Notes under the pieces: generated by a model | The model's database searches: none | What the model was told of the DNA's origin: nothing | What the model saw: only the letters and a program-made list of their open reading frames with translations | Shown: in pieces, positions 28,562 to 37,348 of the stretch | Layout: the number at the start of each line of letters is the position of its first letter | How positions within the stretch are numbered: position 1 is the first letter of the stretch | Position numbers and translations under genes: made by a program | Source of the DNA: an uncultured Verrucomicrobiota bacterium | GTDB taxonomy: Bacteria > Verrucomicrobiota > Verrucomicrobiia > Opitutales > Opitutaceae | Reading direction: 5' to 3' | DNA length: 64,000 nt | Assembly: GCA_903898675.1 (NCBI GenBank) | Contig: CAIUGM010000014.1 | Coordinates: forward strand, 62,001-126,000

Positions 28562-31500
28562 TCAGCGCAATTCGTCCGGCAGGACCAGTTGCAGCGACTC
28601 AACTGCCACTGAATCCCAGCCGTCGACGAGACCGCTGATTTGAACCGCGTTCGCCCCGGCGGCCAGCGGGACCTTGATCTCGAAGGTCTTCCATTCGGTG
28701 CCCGTCGCCGGCAGCGCCAGTGGCCGGGCCGCGGCAGGGCCGATCTTCAGCTCGTACGGGAGGTCCTTGCCCTTGTCGTTTTGGTAGCGCAGCCGCAGGG
28801 TCGCCTCGACCGCGCGCGGGGCGACAACCCCCCAGGTCAGGCTGCTGCCGATCCGGCCGAGATTGTGGACGATATCCTGTCCGGCCGGACCGCCGGCGCG
28901 CACAATCTCCACGACCCCGCGCCGGGTGGCGCGCGTCGCCGGATAGAGCGAGGGCGGCTGCGCCGCGCGGGCGAAGTCAAAGGTGTTGAGTGCAAAACCC
29001 GGTCGATCGATGTAGACCATCAGGCTGATTTCGCCGGGATTTAGGTAGACGCCGGGAATGGTGACATCCCGCCAGACCGTGTTGCCGCCGGTCGCCGGCA
29101 CTTCGACCACCGCCAGAACCTGGTCGAGGGCCATCACGCGCAGCTGGCCGCCGCCCTGCGCACTGGCCACGCGAGCCGTGAGATCGAACCAGCCACCGTT
29201 GCCGCAATCCACCGTGTAGCGCGCCCATTCGCCGGCTTGCAGGCCGCCCAGCACGTAGCCGCCGCCCACATCCGTGCCCTCGCTCAGCGAGAAACTGTCG
29301 GGCCGGTAACTGCTCTTCTCGCCGGCCGGCCGTGCGCGGTGGAAGGCGATCCCCTCGCCGCCCTGGTCGTAGTCGATGGCCTTCACGCGGGCGGGCAGCG
29401 CGGGCGCGGGGAAGAAATGCGGCACCGGCTTGCCGACGGAGCTGTCCGACTCGGCCTTGGGATTGATAACGTCGGCGATGAGTTCCGGGGCCGGCCGCGC
29501 CGGCAGGCTGGCGCCGCCCAGCGTGACGATCAGGCCGTGCGCCAAAGCGCCGCGGGCGTCGATTGCCACCGACAGCACGCGGGCCGCAACATCCCACGCG
29601 AACGGCAGGGCCAGCCCGTCCGCGTTCGTGACCGCGGCCGGGACTTTGTTCAGGTGAAATCGCGCCTGATAAACCGCGGGCGCAAAGCGCTGGTTGGACT
29701 CGGTGATCGCGAGCCGCACGGTCTCGTCCGTGGCGTCACTCGTGATCCGTGTGATCGTCTGCCCGCCCTGCCGGTACGCGAAGCTGGCGCCGTCGTCGCT
29801 GTACAGCGTGAAACCGGATTTGCCGGCCGGAAAAATCTCGAGCGTGACCGGGTCCCAGGATTTTTCGCCGGTGTGCCGCATATCCGGTGCCAGCGGGATG
29901 ATCGCGCCGGCGCGGACCGCGACGGGAATGCGGTTCTGCGGTGCGGCGACCACCCACTCGCGACCGCCCGCATATTCCACGCCCGTGTCCCAGTCGATCC
30001 ACCGGCCCGCCGGGAAGTACACCTTCCGGTTGGTCAGGCCCTCGTAGAGCACGGGCGCGACCAGCAGTTCGCGCCCAAAGAGATATTCGTCACCCGGCGT
30101 GGCGAGGGCGCGCGGGTCGTCCTGATATTCGAGTGCCAGCGGCCGCACCAGCGGCAGGCCCGTCTGGCTGGCTTCCCATGCGTAGGAATAAATGTAGGGC
30201 AGCAGCCGGTAGCGCTGCTGCAGGTAATGTTTCGTGCTCTGCTCGGTGGCCGGGCCGAATTGATACGGTTCCGGCGAGCCGCCCGCCTTGTGCGCCCGGG
30301 TGATCGGGCTGAACGCGGAGAACTGCATCCAGCGTTCGTAGAGGCGGGCATGCGCGCCGAGCTGGTCGTCCTTGTAGTAACCCGTGAGGAATCCGCCGGT
30401 GTCGCAGGTCCACCACGTGAAGCCCGACAGTCCGGCATTGAGCATCTCCGGCGGATGCGCGCGGTACGTCGCATAATCGCTGTAGATGTCACCCGTCCAC
30501 ACCGCCGCATGATGCCGCTGCAGCCCGGCCGAGCCGGAACGCGTCAGGATGAACGGCCGCTGTTCCGGATGCACCGCCAGCTGCACTCCTTCAAAGCTGA
30601 GCGTGCAGAGCTGCGAGTACTGGTTGTGAATGTTGGCGGCGCCCCCGCCGAAATACTTCACCTGGGGCGGCTCGCCCTCCGGCTCGGTGAGGTCCAGCCA
30701 CCAGCCGGCGACCCCGGCCTCGTTGAGCTTCCGCGTCTGCGGCCAGAGCCAGTCGTTCATCTTCGGGTGCGTGAAGTCCATCAGCATGCCGCCGTAGTAA
30801 CCGGCCTCGACCGGGTTGCCCTTGCCGTCGGTCGCAAACACCCCGGCGGCCCAGCCGCTCGGAAACGTCGGTGAGTCCTTGCGCACCATGGGACCGGATT
30901 GGGACATCACGATCTTCACGCCCTTCTTCGCGTAGGCGGCGACTTTTTCGCCCGGCGTCAGGCCGCCGGCGGTGTCGGTCCACCGCTTCGCCCAGACGTA
31001 ATCGGTGACCACCTCCGGCCAGTCCGCATCGATCACCATCACATCGACCGGAAAGCCGCGGGCCGTCAGCTGCGCGTACGCCTCGTCGAGCGACGTCCAG
31101 TCATAGTAGGTGCACTTGCTCTGCCAGTAACCGAGCGCCCAGAGCGGCGGCAGCGAGGGGCGGCCCGTGAGCCGCGTGTAGCGCTCGATGATGTCGGCCA
31201 GCCTCGGTCCGCCGATGACGTAGAAATCGATCTCGCCGCCCGCTGCGTCGAGCTTCACCTGGTCGGGCATGGACGACCCAAGGTCGAAACGCAGCCGGTG
31301 GACGTTGTCGAAGAACAGGCCGTAGGCCTGCCCGTTCCGGCCGGTGCTGAGCAGGAAGGGCACGGGGTACTCGGCGGTGACATTGCCGGAGTTGATCTGC
31401 TGCCCGGCCCACAGTTCGCGGATCACGCCGCGCCGGTCGAGGCGGCCGTTGTTGTGATTGTCCTGCCCGAGCCCGAGCAGGTGCTCGTCCGCGTCGAGGG

Positions 31501-31906
31501 CCTGCGTGAGCGTCCACGGCGCGTCAGCGGTGGCCGGCGCGGCCGCGCGCTCGAGGTGCGCATGCGCCAGCAGCGGCGTGCCGGTCTGCCGGTCGAGCAC
31601 ATCGAGGGTCAGCGTGCGCAGGTCGACCCGCGCGCTGAGGGCGGTTGACTCCACCACGGCGAGGCCGCCGGACATACCGGTCGTCAGCGGCACGCGCGTC
31701 ACCGGTGCCTCGCTCGTCGCCAGCGACGGCTCGCGGGTAAAATCCGCCCCGGCGGGCTTGAGCCAGAAATGCAGGATGTGCTCGTCAAGGGCCTCGATCC
31801 GCAGGCGCGAGCCATCGGCCGTGGTGAGGGTGACAGCGGAGGGCAAGGCGGCGGCCGCGCCGCAGACGGCAACGAACAGGGCCAGGCAGCAGAGCGGGAG
31901 TTTCAT
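28562..31906 (-). CDS. Exported GH31 family glycoside hydrolase with carbohydrate-binding-like modules
   Basis: 1114 residues from the ATG at 31906, with a signal peptide (MKLPLCCLALFVAVCGAAAA). An N-terminal beta-sandwich (about 20-260) precedes the GH31 barrel. The nucleophile is D405 in GWWLDLTEPEG and the acid/base D473 in AVWTGDIYSDY. After the barrel and beta domains (to about 770) come a CBM6-like module (YDQGGEGIAFHRA to FALNTFDFA) and a second jelly-roll-like module at the C-terminus, so the protein is longer than most relatives. The family removes alpha-linked glucosyl or xylosyl residues from oligosaccharides. The WLDLTEPEG variant is seen in alpha-xylosidase and dietary-glycan enzymes, so specificity is open. 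The frame is open upstream of 31906, but that part overlaps the divergent gene. Confidence 0.9.
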   Translation of the reverse strand: MKLPLCCLALFVAVCGAAAALPSAVTLTTADGSRLRIEALDEHILHFWLKPAGADFTREPSLATSEAPVTRVPLTTGMSGGLAVVESTALSARVDLRTLTLDVLDRQTGTPLLAHAHLERAAAPATADAPWTLTQALDADEHLLGLGQDNHNNGRLDRRGVIRELWAGQQINSGNVTAEYPVPFLLSTGRNGQAYGLFFDNVHRLRFDLGSSMPDQVKLDAAGGEIDFYVIGGPRLADIIERYTRLTGRPSLPPLWALGYWQSKCTYYDWTSLDEAYAQLTARGFPVDVMVIDADWPEVVTDYVWAKRWTDTAGGLTPGEKVAAYAKKGVKIVMSQSGPMVRKDSPTFPSGWAAGVFATDGKGNPVEAGYYGGMLMDFTHPKMNDWLWPQTRKLNEAGVAGWWLDLTEPEGEPPQVKYFGGGAANIHNQYSQLCTLSFEGVQLAVHPEQRPFILTRSGSAGLQRHHAAVWTGDIYSDYATYRAHPPEMLNAGLSGFTWWTCDTGGFLTGYYKDDQLGAHARLYERWMQFSAFSPITRAHKAGGSPEPYQFGPATEQSTKHYLQQRYRLLPYIYSYAWEASQTGLPLVRPLALEYQDDPRALATPGDEYLFGRELLVAPVLYEGLTNRKVYFPAGRWIDWDTGVEYAGGREWVVAAPQNRIPVAVRAGAIIPLAPDMRHTGEKSWDPVTLEIFPAGKSGFTLYSDDGASFAYRQGGQTITRITSDATDETVRLAITESNQRFAPAVYQARFHLNKVPAAVTNADGLALPFAWDVAARVLSVAIDARGALAHGLIVTLGGASLPARPAPELIADVINPKAESDSSVGKPVPHFFPAPALPARVKAIDYDQGGEGIAFHRARPAGEKSSYRPDSFSLSEGTDVGGGYVLGGLQAGEWARYTVDCGNGGWFDLTARVASAQGGGQLRVMALDQVLAVVEVPATGGNTVWRDVTIPGVYLNPGEISLMVYIDRPGFALNTFDFARAAQPPSLYPATRATRRGVVEIVRAGGPAGQDIVHNLGRIGSSLTWGVVAPRAVEATLRLRYQNDKGKDLPYELKIGPAAARPLALPATGTEWKTFEIKVPLAAGANAVQISGLVDGWDSVAVESLQLVLPDELR

Positions 31907-32050
31907 GGGGTAATGAAGAAAGTGAAACCTAGGCCGGCTCGGGCCCCAGGCAATCGGGAAGTACCCGCCCGGGACCGCCACGTCAGGCCCACGCACCCGA
32001 CGAAGTGCCGGCTTGCGAAATCGCGAATTGAACGGATTGATGGGGGACAC

Positions 32051-32875
32051 ATGCCGCGCATTCCCCTCGAAGACAATTTCACCGACGTCATCGGCAAGGC
32101 CCAGCGCGGCTACGGCCTCAGCGACGAGGCCCTCGCCGCGAAGGCGGAAGTCACCGCCGCCGAGCTCGCCGCCCTGCAGGCCGGGGAAATCATCGAGCCC
32201 GCCCTCCGCGCCGTGGCCCGCGCGCTCCACCTCGGCGGCGACGCCCTCGTCGTGCTGGCGCGGCACGGCTGGTATCCGGAGCAGCCGATCTTCAAGCGCG
32301 GCTTCGCGATGTTCAACACGGCGTTCGAGGACATGACCGTGAACAGCTACCTGCTCTGGGACCCGCGCAGCCGGCTGGCGGCCGCGTTCGACACGGGCGC
32401 CAACGCGCAGTCGATGATCGACACCATCGCGGGCGAAAACCTGACGCTGCGCCATATTTTCCTGACCCACACCCACGACGACCACATCGCCGACCTCGAC
32501 CGCCTCGCCCAGGCGACGAAGGCGGAGGTCTGGGCGAGCGAACTGGAGCCGTCCGACTACCCGGGCGCCAAGGTTTTCCAGGAGAACGCGCATTTTCATC
32601 TCGGCGAACTTGCCCTCAAAACCCTTTTCACCTGGGGCCACTCGCCCGGCATGACCACGTATTTCGTCACGGGGCTGTCGTGGCCGCTCGCGGTGGTCGG
32701 CGACTCGATCTTCGCCAGCTCGATGGGCGGCAGCCCGACGCACTACGAGGCGCAACTCCGCCACAACAAGCAGAAGATCCTCTCGCTGCGGCAGGACACC
32801 GTGCTGGCCTGCGGCCACGGCCCGCTGACGACCCTCAAGCAGGAGAAGCAGCACAATCCGTTCTTCACGCGCTGA
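32051..32875 (+). CDS. Metallo-beta-lactamase-fold hydrolase with an N-terminal helix-turn-helix-like domain
   Basis: 274 residues from the ATG at 32051, preceded by TGGGGGAC. Residues about 1-75 resemble a Cro/C1-type helix-turn-helix (YGLSDEALAAKAEVTAAELAALQAG...LRAVARALHLGGDAL). The rest is a metallo-beta-lactamase fold with the metal motif THTHDDH, a later HSPG, GDSIF and GHG. Glyoxalase II-like enzymes share this fold; the fused regulatory-type domain is unusual and could sense or dimerise. The gene is divergent from the GH31 gene across 144 bp. Confidence 0.78.
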   Translation: MPRIPLEDNFTDVIGKAQRGYGLSDEALAAKAEVTAAELAALQAGEIIEPALRAVARALHLGGDALVVLARHGWYPEQPIFKRGFAMFNTAFEDMTVNSYLLWDPRSRLAAAFDTGANAQSMIDTIAGENLTLRHIFLTHTHDDHIADLDRLAQATKAEVWASELEPSDYPGAKVFQENAHFHLGELALKTLFTWGHSPGMTTYFVTGLSWPLAVVGDSIFASSMGGSPTHYEAQLRHNKQKILSLRQDTVLACGHGPLTTLKQEKQHNPFFTR

Positions 32876-32880
32876 GACAG

Positions 32881-33038
32881 GATTTTTTAACCACGGATTG
32901 CACGGATGAACACGGATAAATTCCGAGAACACGGACGAGGGTGACCACTACCGAGCGCAGCGACATCAGCCAATTCACACTAGAATCTCACTAATCCGGA
33001 TTAGTGCCTCATTAGTGTGGATTAGTGGTTAAAAAATC
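32881..33038. repeat. Composite inverted-repeat element with 14-bp perfect ends
   Basis: GATTTTTTAACCAC and GTGGTTAAAAAATC form perfect 14-bp ends. Inside are CACGGAT units on the left (GGATTGCACGGATGAACACG) and CACTAATCC/GGATTAGTG stems on the right, mixing two repeat families. It fills most of the gap before the dehydrogenase-like gene. Confidence 0.7.
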
Positions 33039-33092
33039 CGTCTCCGTTAAATCGTGATTCCCAACGTGTGTTTTACTCTTAAATAAAATCCC

Positions 33093-33977
33093 ATGACTGA
33101 CAAAATTGGTTTCGTCGGAGTCGGCCGCATGGGCGGCAACATGGCCCGCCGGCTCAAGGACTGCGGCTGCACCGTCAGTGCCGTGTACGACGCCCATTCG
33201 GCCGGCGCCCGCGAGCTTGCGGCGGAAATCGGCGCCGAGGCCTGCCCCACCCTCGCGCGCGTCACGGCCGCGGCGGACATCATCTTCACGGTCGTGACGG
33301 ATGACGCGGCCCAACTCGCGGTGTTTGCGGAGTCGGGCGACTCGCTGCTCACGGGCGCCGCGGGCAAACTCTTCATCAACTGCGCGACGCTGACGCCGAG
33401 GATTCATGTCGAGGTCGAGCGCCGCGCGCAGCAGGCCGGGGCGCTGACCCTCGAGGGCTGCATGGCGTCAAGCATCCCGCAGGCGCGCAACGGCACGCTT
33501 TACCTGATGTGCGCCGGCGAGCGGGCGACCTTTGACCGCGTCCGGCCCCTGCTGGAAAAACTCAGCACCGCCCTGCGTTACATCGGCCCGACCGGCAGCG
33601 CAGCGCAGGTGAAGGCCCTCGTGAACACCGTCATGAATTGCAACACCGCCGCCCTCGCCGAGGGCCTCGGGCTGGGCCAGGCGCTCGGCCTCGACCTCGA
33701 CATGCTGCGCGAGGTGTTCGCGCAGACCGGCGCCAACTCACAGGTCCTCAAGACCGACGGCGAGGACATGCAGCACCGCGCCCATGATTGCTTCTTCTCC
33801 GCCGCGCACGCCGCCAAGGACTCCGGCATCGGCCACCAGCTCGCCCTCGACTGCGGGCTGAGCCTCCCGCTGACCCGCGCCACGAAGGAACAGTTCGACC
33901 GCATGGTGGCACTGGGTCTCGGCGGCCTGGACAAATCCGGCATCGCCGAGCTGACCTTCAAGGGGCGGCACGGGTAG
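33093..33977 (+). CDS. NAD(P)-dependent oxidoreductase of the 3-hydroxyisobutyrate dehydrogenase family
   Basis: 294 residues. The Rossmann motif GFVGVGRMGGNMARRL begins at residue 6, the substrate loop LEGCMASSIPQARNGTLYLM follows, and the family's catalytic lysine lies in GSAAQVKALVNTVMN. The C-terminal helical domain ends HAAKDSGIGHQLALDCG. Members oxidise beta-hydroxyacids or reduce succinic semialdehyde and glyoxylate; the exact substrate cannot be told. The GxxGSGxxxK helix is present as GPTGSAAQVK. It is not in an obvious operon. Confidence 0.88.
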   Translation: MTDKIGFVGVGRMGGNMARRLKDCGCTVSAVYDAHSAGARELAAEIGAEACPTLARVTAAADIIFTVVTDDAAQLAVFAESGDSLLTGAAGKLFINCATLTPRIHVEVERRAQQAGALTLEGCMASSIPQARNGTLYLMCAGERATFDRVRPLLEKLSTALRYIGPTGSAAQVKALVNTVMNCNTAALAEGLGLGQALGLDLDMLREVFAQTGANSQVLKTDGEDMQHRAHDCFFSAAHAAKDSGIGHQLALDCGLSLPLTRATKEQFDRMVALGLGGLDKSGIAELTFKGRHG

Positions 33978-33995
33978 AGCAGGCGCCGGCCCAAG

Positions 33996-34137
33996 CAACA
34001 CACCCCGCCCTTTGGGCACCCCTCTCCAGAGGGGAATTCTGTCCTCCGCGGATTGGATCCCCTCTTGAGAGGGCTTCGGCCGTGAGCTCAGCCGAACGGG
34101 TGGCGTTCTGCTGCCAGCAGAACGCCGGGGTGTGTTG
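33996..34137. repeat. Inverted-repeat element with CAACACACCCCG ends
   Basis: Perfect 12-bp ends (CAACACACCCCG / CGGGGTGTGTTG) enclose smaller stems such as CCCCTCT/AGAGGGG. It is a distinct family in this window and fills the space before the histidine kinase gene. Confidence 0.6.
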
Positions 34138-34200
34138 CCGCCCCCCCTTCAGCAAAGGATTGATTTCCGGCGGTCGATAACAACCCTCTCCCCGGACCCC

Positions 34201-36258
34201 ATGATCCGGCCGCGACCCACCTCCCTCTTGCTGCTGGCCGGTCTGGGCCTGATCGTCGCCAGCCGGCTGATCGCCGCGGACGCTCCCGTGTACCGGGTGT
34301 TGATGGAGCAGACCAGCCCCCCGTTCGCCTCGCTGAATGCCGAGGGAAAACCGGAGGGATTTGCCGTGGACCTGCTCCAGGCGGCCGCGGCGGACCAGCA
34401 CCTGAACCTGAAGTTCGACCTGCGGCCCTGGGCGGAGATTTACCCCGAGTTCGTCGGGGGCCAGGGCGATGTCCTGGGCCTGGTCGCCTACTCCGAGGAG
34501 CGGGCCCGGGCCCTGGATTTTTCGGTCCCGTTCGAGACCCTGCGGTGCACGTTCTTCATCCGCGCGGGCACAAGCCCCATCGCCAACGCCGCGCAGCTGG
34601 CGGGGAAGCGCATTGGCGTGATCCAGAAATCCATCGTCGACGAGTTCGCCCGCCAGCAGGACTGGAAGGCCACGATCGTGAGCTTCCCCTCCCTCTTCGA
34701 AAGCCTGGAGGCGACCCGGGCGGGCCAGGTCGACGCGACCCTGAGCATGCAGTTCGTGACGGACTACATGATCCGTTCCCGCGGGCTCACCGGGTTGGAG
34801 CGGACGGAATTCATTCCTACGGGGCTGGAGTACAAGCTCAGTTACGCGGTCCAGCCCGGCCAAAAACGCCTCCTCGCGCAGATCAACGAGGGCCTGCTCC
34901 GCGTCCACCGCAGCGGCGCCTATGACCGGCTCTACGAAAAGTGGCTGGGGCCGCTCGAGCCGCGCCGCCTGCAATGGCGGGATGTGCAGCCGTATCTGCC
35001 CATCCTGACGGTCATCGCTTTCGGCCTTCTCGGGGTTTTCCTGTGGCAGCGGCAGTTGCTCATGCGGCTGTCTCGCCAGGCCCGGGCCCTGCGCGAAAGC
35101 GAGGAGCGCCTGCAGCTGGTGTTCGAAGGAACCCAGGACGCCTTCTGGGATTGGGATGTGACGACTGGCCAGGTCCTGCGCAGCCCGCATTGGGCCGGCA
35201 TGCTCGGGTACACCCTCGACGAGATCGGCCGGCAGCGGGAGGCGTTCCTCGACCTCATCCACCCCGAGGATCTGCCCGGCCTCCTCGCCGACGAAAAGGG
35301 CATCTGGGAAGGCCGGGATCGTTTCAGCCTCGAGTTCCGCATGCGGGCCAAGTCCGGCGACTGGAAGTGGATCCTCGATCGCGGCAAGGTCGTGCAGCGC
35401 GACCCCGCCACCGGGCAGCCGCTGCGCATCGCCGGCACCCACACCGACACCACCAAGCGGAAACGCGAGGCCGAGGAGGCCGAGAAGCTCCAGCACAAGA
35501 TGCTGGAAACCCAGAAGCTCGAGAGCCTCGGCGTGCTGGCCGGCGGCATCGCCCACGATTTCAACAACCTGCTGACCGTGATCCTCGGCAACAGCGCCCT
35601 TGCGCGGCTCGATTTGGCCGCGTCGCCGGTTAATGCCGCGCGGCTCGACAGCGTCCTGACCGCCGCGCACCGCGCCGCCGAGCTTTGCCGGCAGCTGCTC
35701 GCCTACGCCGGCAAAGGCAGCTACGCCATCGAGCGGATCAACCTCAACGAACTCGTCACGGAAACCACGCGGCTCCTCGAGCTCTCGATCAGCAAGCAGG
35801 CCCGGCTGGAGTTCGCACTGGCCCCCGCTCTGCCCAAGATCGAGGCGGATCCCTCGCAGGTGCAGCAGATCATCATGAACCTCGTGATCAACGCGTCCGA
35901 GGCGCTGGAGCACAGTGCCGGCACGATCCGGATCGTCACCCACAAGGTCGCGCTGCCCAACCACGACGCGAGCCCCGCGCAGAAGGTGACGGAAGTGGAA
36001 GCCGGCGACTATGTCTGCGTGGAAATCGCCGACACCGGCTGCGGCATGACGCCCGAGGTGCTGGCGCGCATCTTCGACCCGTTCTTCACCACCAAGTTCA
36101 CCGGCCGCGGCCTGGGCCTCGCCGCCATCCTCGGCATCGTCCGCACGCACGGCGGCGCCGTCCGCGTGGAGAGCACGCCCGGCCAGGGCTCCGTCTTCCG
36201 CGTGTACCTGCCCGTCGCCTCAAAGCAGACCACGAATCCGTTTGGGGTCAGCCCTTGA
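34201..36258 (+). CDS. Sensor histidine kinase with periplasmic solute-binding and PAS domains
   Basis: 685 residues from the ATG at 34201. A signal/membrane segment (about 7-26) is followed by a type 3 solute-binding-like domain (YRVLMEQTSPPFASLNAEGKPEGFAVDLL...), a transmembrane helix (about 264-284, YLPILTVIAFGLLGVFLW), a PAS domain with PAC (about 300-425), a histidine phospho-acceptor in GGIAHDFNNLL (H452) and an ATPase domain with GCGMTPEVL and GRGLGLAA. This is the BvgS/EvgS-like sensory layout, probably sensing an amino acid or similar ligand, but without receiver or Hpt modules. No response regulator is adjacent, so its partner is elsewhere. The stop overlaps the next start (TGATG). 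Confidence 0.9.
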   Translation: MIRPRPTSLLLLAGLGLIVASRLIAADAPVYRVLMEQTSPPFASLNAEGKPEGFAVDLLQAAAADQHLNLKFDLRPWAEIYPEFVGGQGDVLGLVAYSEERARALDFSVPFETLRCTFFIRAGTSPIANAAQLAGKRIGVIQKSIVDEFARQQDWKATIVSFPSLFESLEATRAGQVDATLSMQFVTDYMIRSRGLTGLERTEFIPTGLEYKLSYAVQPGQKRLLAQINEGLLRVHRSGAYDRLYEKWLGPLEPRRLQWRDVQPYLPILTVIAFGLLGVFLWQRQLLMRLSRQARALRESEERLQLVFEGTQDAFWDWDVTTGQVLRSPHWAGMLGYTLDEIGRQREAFLDLIHPEDLPGLLADEKGIWEGRDRFSLEFRMRAKSGDWKWILDRGKVVQRDPATGQPLRIAGTHTDTTKRKREAEEAEKLQHKMLETQKLESLGVLAGGIAHDFNNLLTVILGNSALARLDLAASPVNAARLDSVLTAAHRAAELCRQLLAYAGKGSYAIERINLNELVTETTRLLELSISKQARLEFALAPALPKIEADPSQVQQIIMNLVINASEALEHSAGTIRIVTHKVALPNHDASPAQKVTEVEAGDYVCVEIADTGCGMTPEVLARIFDPFFTTKFTGRGLGLAAILGIVRTHGGAVRVESTPGQGSVFRVYLPVASKQTTNPFGVSP

Positions 36259-37019
36259 TGCCAGCTGCCCGGCTAATCCGACCGCTGGCCATAGGCTTGG
36301 CCACGCTCGCAATCATCTACGTATTGTACGTGGCGCTCATCGGCCTGAACCAGCGGAGCTTCCTCTACTTCCCGACGCACCACACGGCGGACACGCCGCT
36401 CACTCCGTGGATCGTGCGCGGACAGCTCCTCGGCTATAGCCGGGTAGTCGGGCATCCCCGGACGATCTGGCTCATGACCCACGGCAACGGCGGGCAGGCC
36501 GATGGACGCGCGTATGTGCTGAACCACCTGGCGCGCACCGACTCGCTCTACGTGCTGGAGTATCCGGGCTATGGGCTGCGCGCCGGTGAGCCCTCGAAGG
36601 CCGCGATCAACCAGGCCGCGGGCGAAGCTTACGCGATTTTACGGAGCGAGAATCCCTTCACGCCCGTTTGCGTCATCGGTGAATCGATCGGCAGCGGCCC
36701 GGCGTCATTTCTGGCGACGCTGCCGCAGCCGCCCGACAAGGTCGTGCTCATCGTGCCGTTCGACACGCTCGCCAGCGTGGCGGCCGAGCGCATGCCGCTG
36801 CTGCCAGTGGGTTTGATCCTGCAGGACGACTGGGACAACCTCGCCGCCCTCCAGGCCTACGCAGGGCCAATCGACATCTACGGCGCCGTCTTCGATGAAG
36901 TCATCGGCTTCGCGCACGCCAGGAACCTCGCCGCCCACCTCAAAAACGCCCGCTTCGTCGAAATCCCCGGCGGCCACAACGACTGGTCGGACAGTGCGCT
37001 GGTAAGGATCGAGCGCTGA
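36258..37019 (+). CDS. Membrane-anchored alpha/beta hydrolase
   Basis: 253 residues from the ATG at 36258, overlapping the kinase stop by one base. An N-terminal transmembrane anchor (about 9-30, LAIGLATLAIIYVLYVALIGL) precedes an alpha/beta hydrolase domain with the oxyanion segment THGNGG, the nucleophile elbow GESIGSG (catalytic Ser) and a late His in PGGHNDW. It resembles the ABHD13/17-type serine hydrolase group. The translational coupling to a sensor kinase is unusual and may link the hydrolase to the sensed signal. Substrate unknown. Confidence 0.83.
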   Translation: MPAARLIRPLAIGLATLAIIYVLYVALIGLNQRSFLYFPTHHTADTPLTPWIVRGQLLGYSRVVGHPRTIWLMTHGNGGQADGRAYVLNHLARTDSLYVLEYPGYGLRAGEPSKAAINQAAGEAYAILRSENPFTPVCVIGESIGSGPASFLATLPQPPDKVVLIVPFDTLASVAAERMPLLPVGLILQDDWDNLAALQAYAGPIDIYGAVFDEVIGFAHARNLAAHLKNARFVEIPGGHNDWSDSALVRIER

Positions 37020-37121
37020 AGCTGTGGCACAGGATGCCTCAGCGCGGTTTTTTCCTGGATCGCGCCTGAAAGCCCTCCTTCGCCCGTTGGGCTTCGGAGC
37101 GCACCTTTCTGATTCCGAAAG

Positions 37122-37144
37122 GTGGAGGCGCGGGGGCGGAATCG
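37122..37144. repeat. Left attachment-site-like copy of the tRNA-Cys 3' end
   Basis: GTGGAGGCGCGG followed by GGGCGGAATCG repeats the tRNA-Cys 3' end (38384-38405) with one extra G. Both copies are preceded by a stem-loop in the same position (CACCTTTC/GAAAGGTG here, CACTTTTCGC/GCGAAAAGTG at the tRNA). This is what integration at a tRNA 3' end leaves behind. Confidence 0.6.
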
Positions 37145-37240
37145 GCCGGCTAGCGTGTGAAGGCGCCATCAAAATGGCGGCTTATTAGAGCTAACCAAGC
37201 CTAATTTGAAACAACTCCTTAACTGCCTATTTGAACCGTT

Positions 37241-37260
37241 TGGTGTCCGTTTTGGTGTCC
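37241..37260. repeat. 20-bp direct repeat, left copy
   Basis: TGGTGTCCGTTTTGGTGTCC occurs again, identical and in the same orientation, at 38292-38311. The pair brackets the TauE/SafE gene inside the tRNA-Cys island. Confidence 0.75.
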
Positions 37261-37348
37261 ACCTTAGCGAGCGATATTGTTCCGCCGCTGCCGCTGCTAC
37301 GAATTTGCCTTGGACCGCCAATCCTCGCCACTAAAAGTTGGGAATCAT

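Larger units (their letters stand above)
37020..37348. other. Left border of the tRNA-Cys island, no gene
   Basis: The 329 bp contain the left copy of the tRNA 3' end (37122-37144) with its hairpin, then AT-richer DNA and the 20-bp repeat at 37241. No convincing gene is present; base composition shifts from GC-rich to AT-richer after about 37160. Confidence 0.6.

Noticed and set aside
31907-32932. Upstream extension of the GH31 gene to 32932 (1456 codons in total)
   Set aside because: The extension lies antisense to the helix-turn-helix/metallo-beta-lactamase gene, and a good signal peptide starts at 31906.
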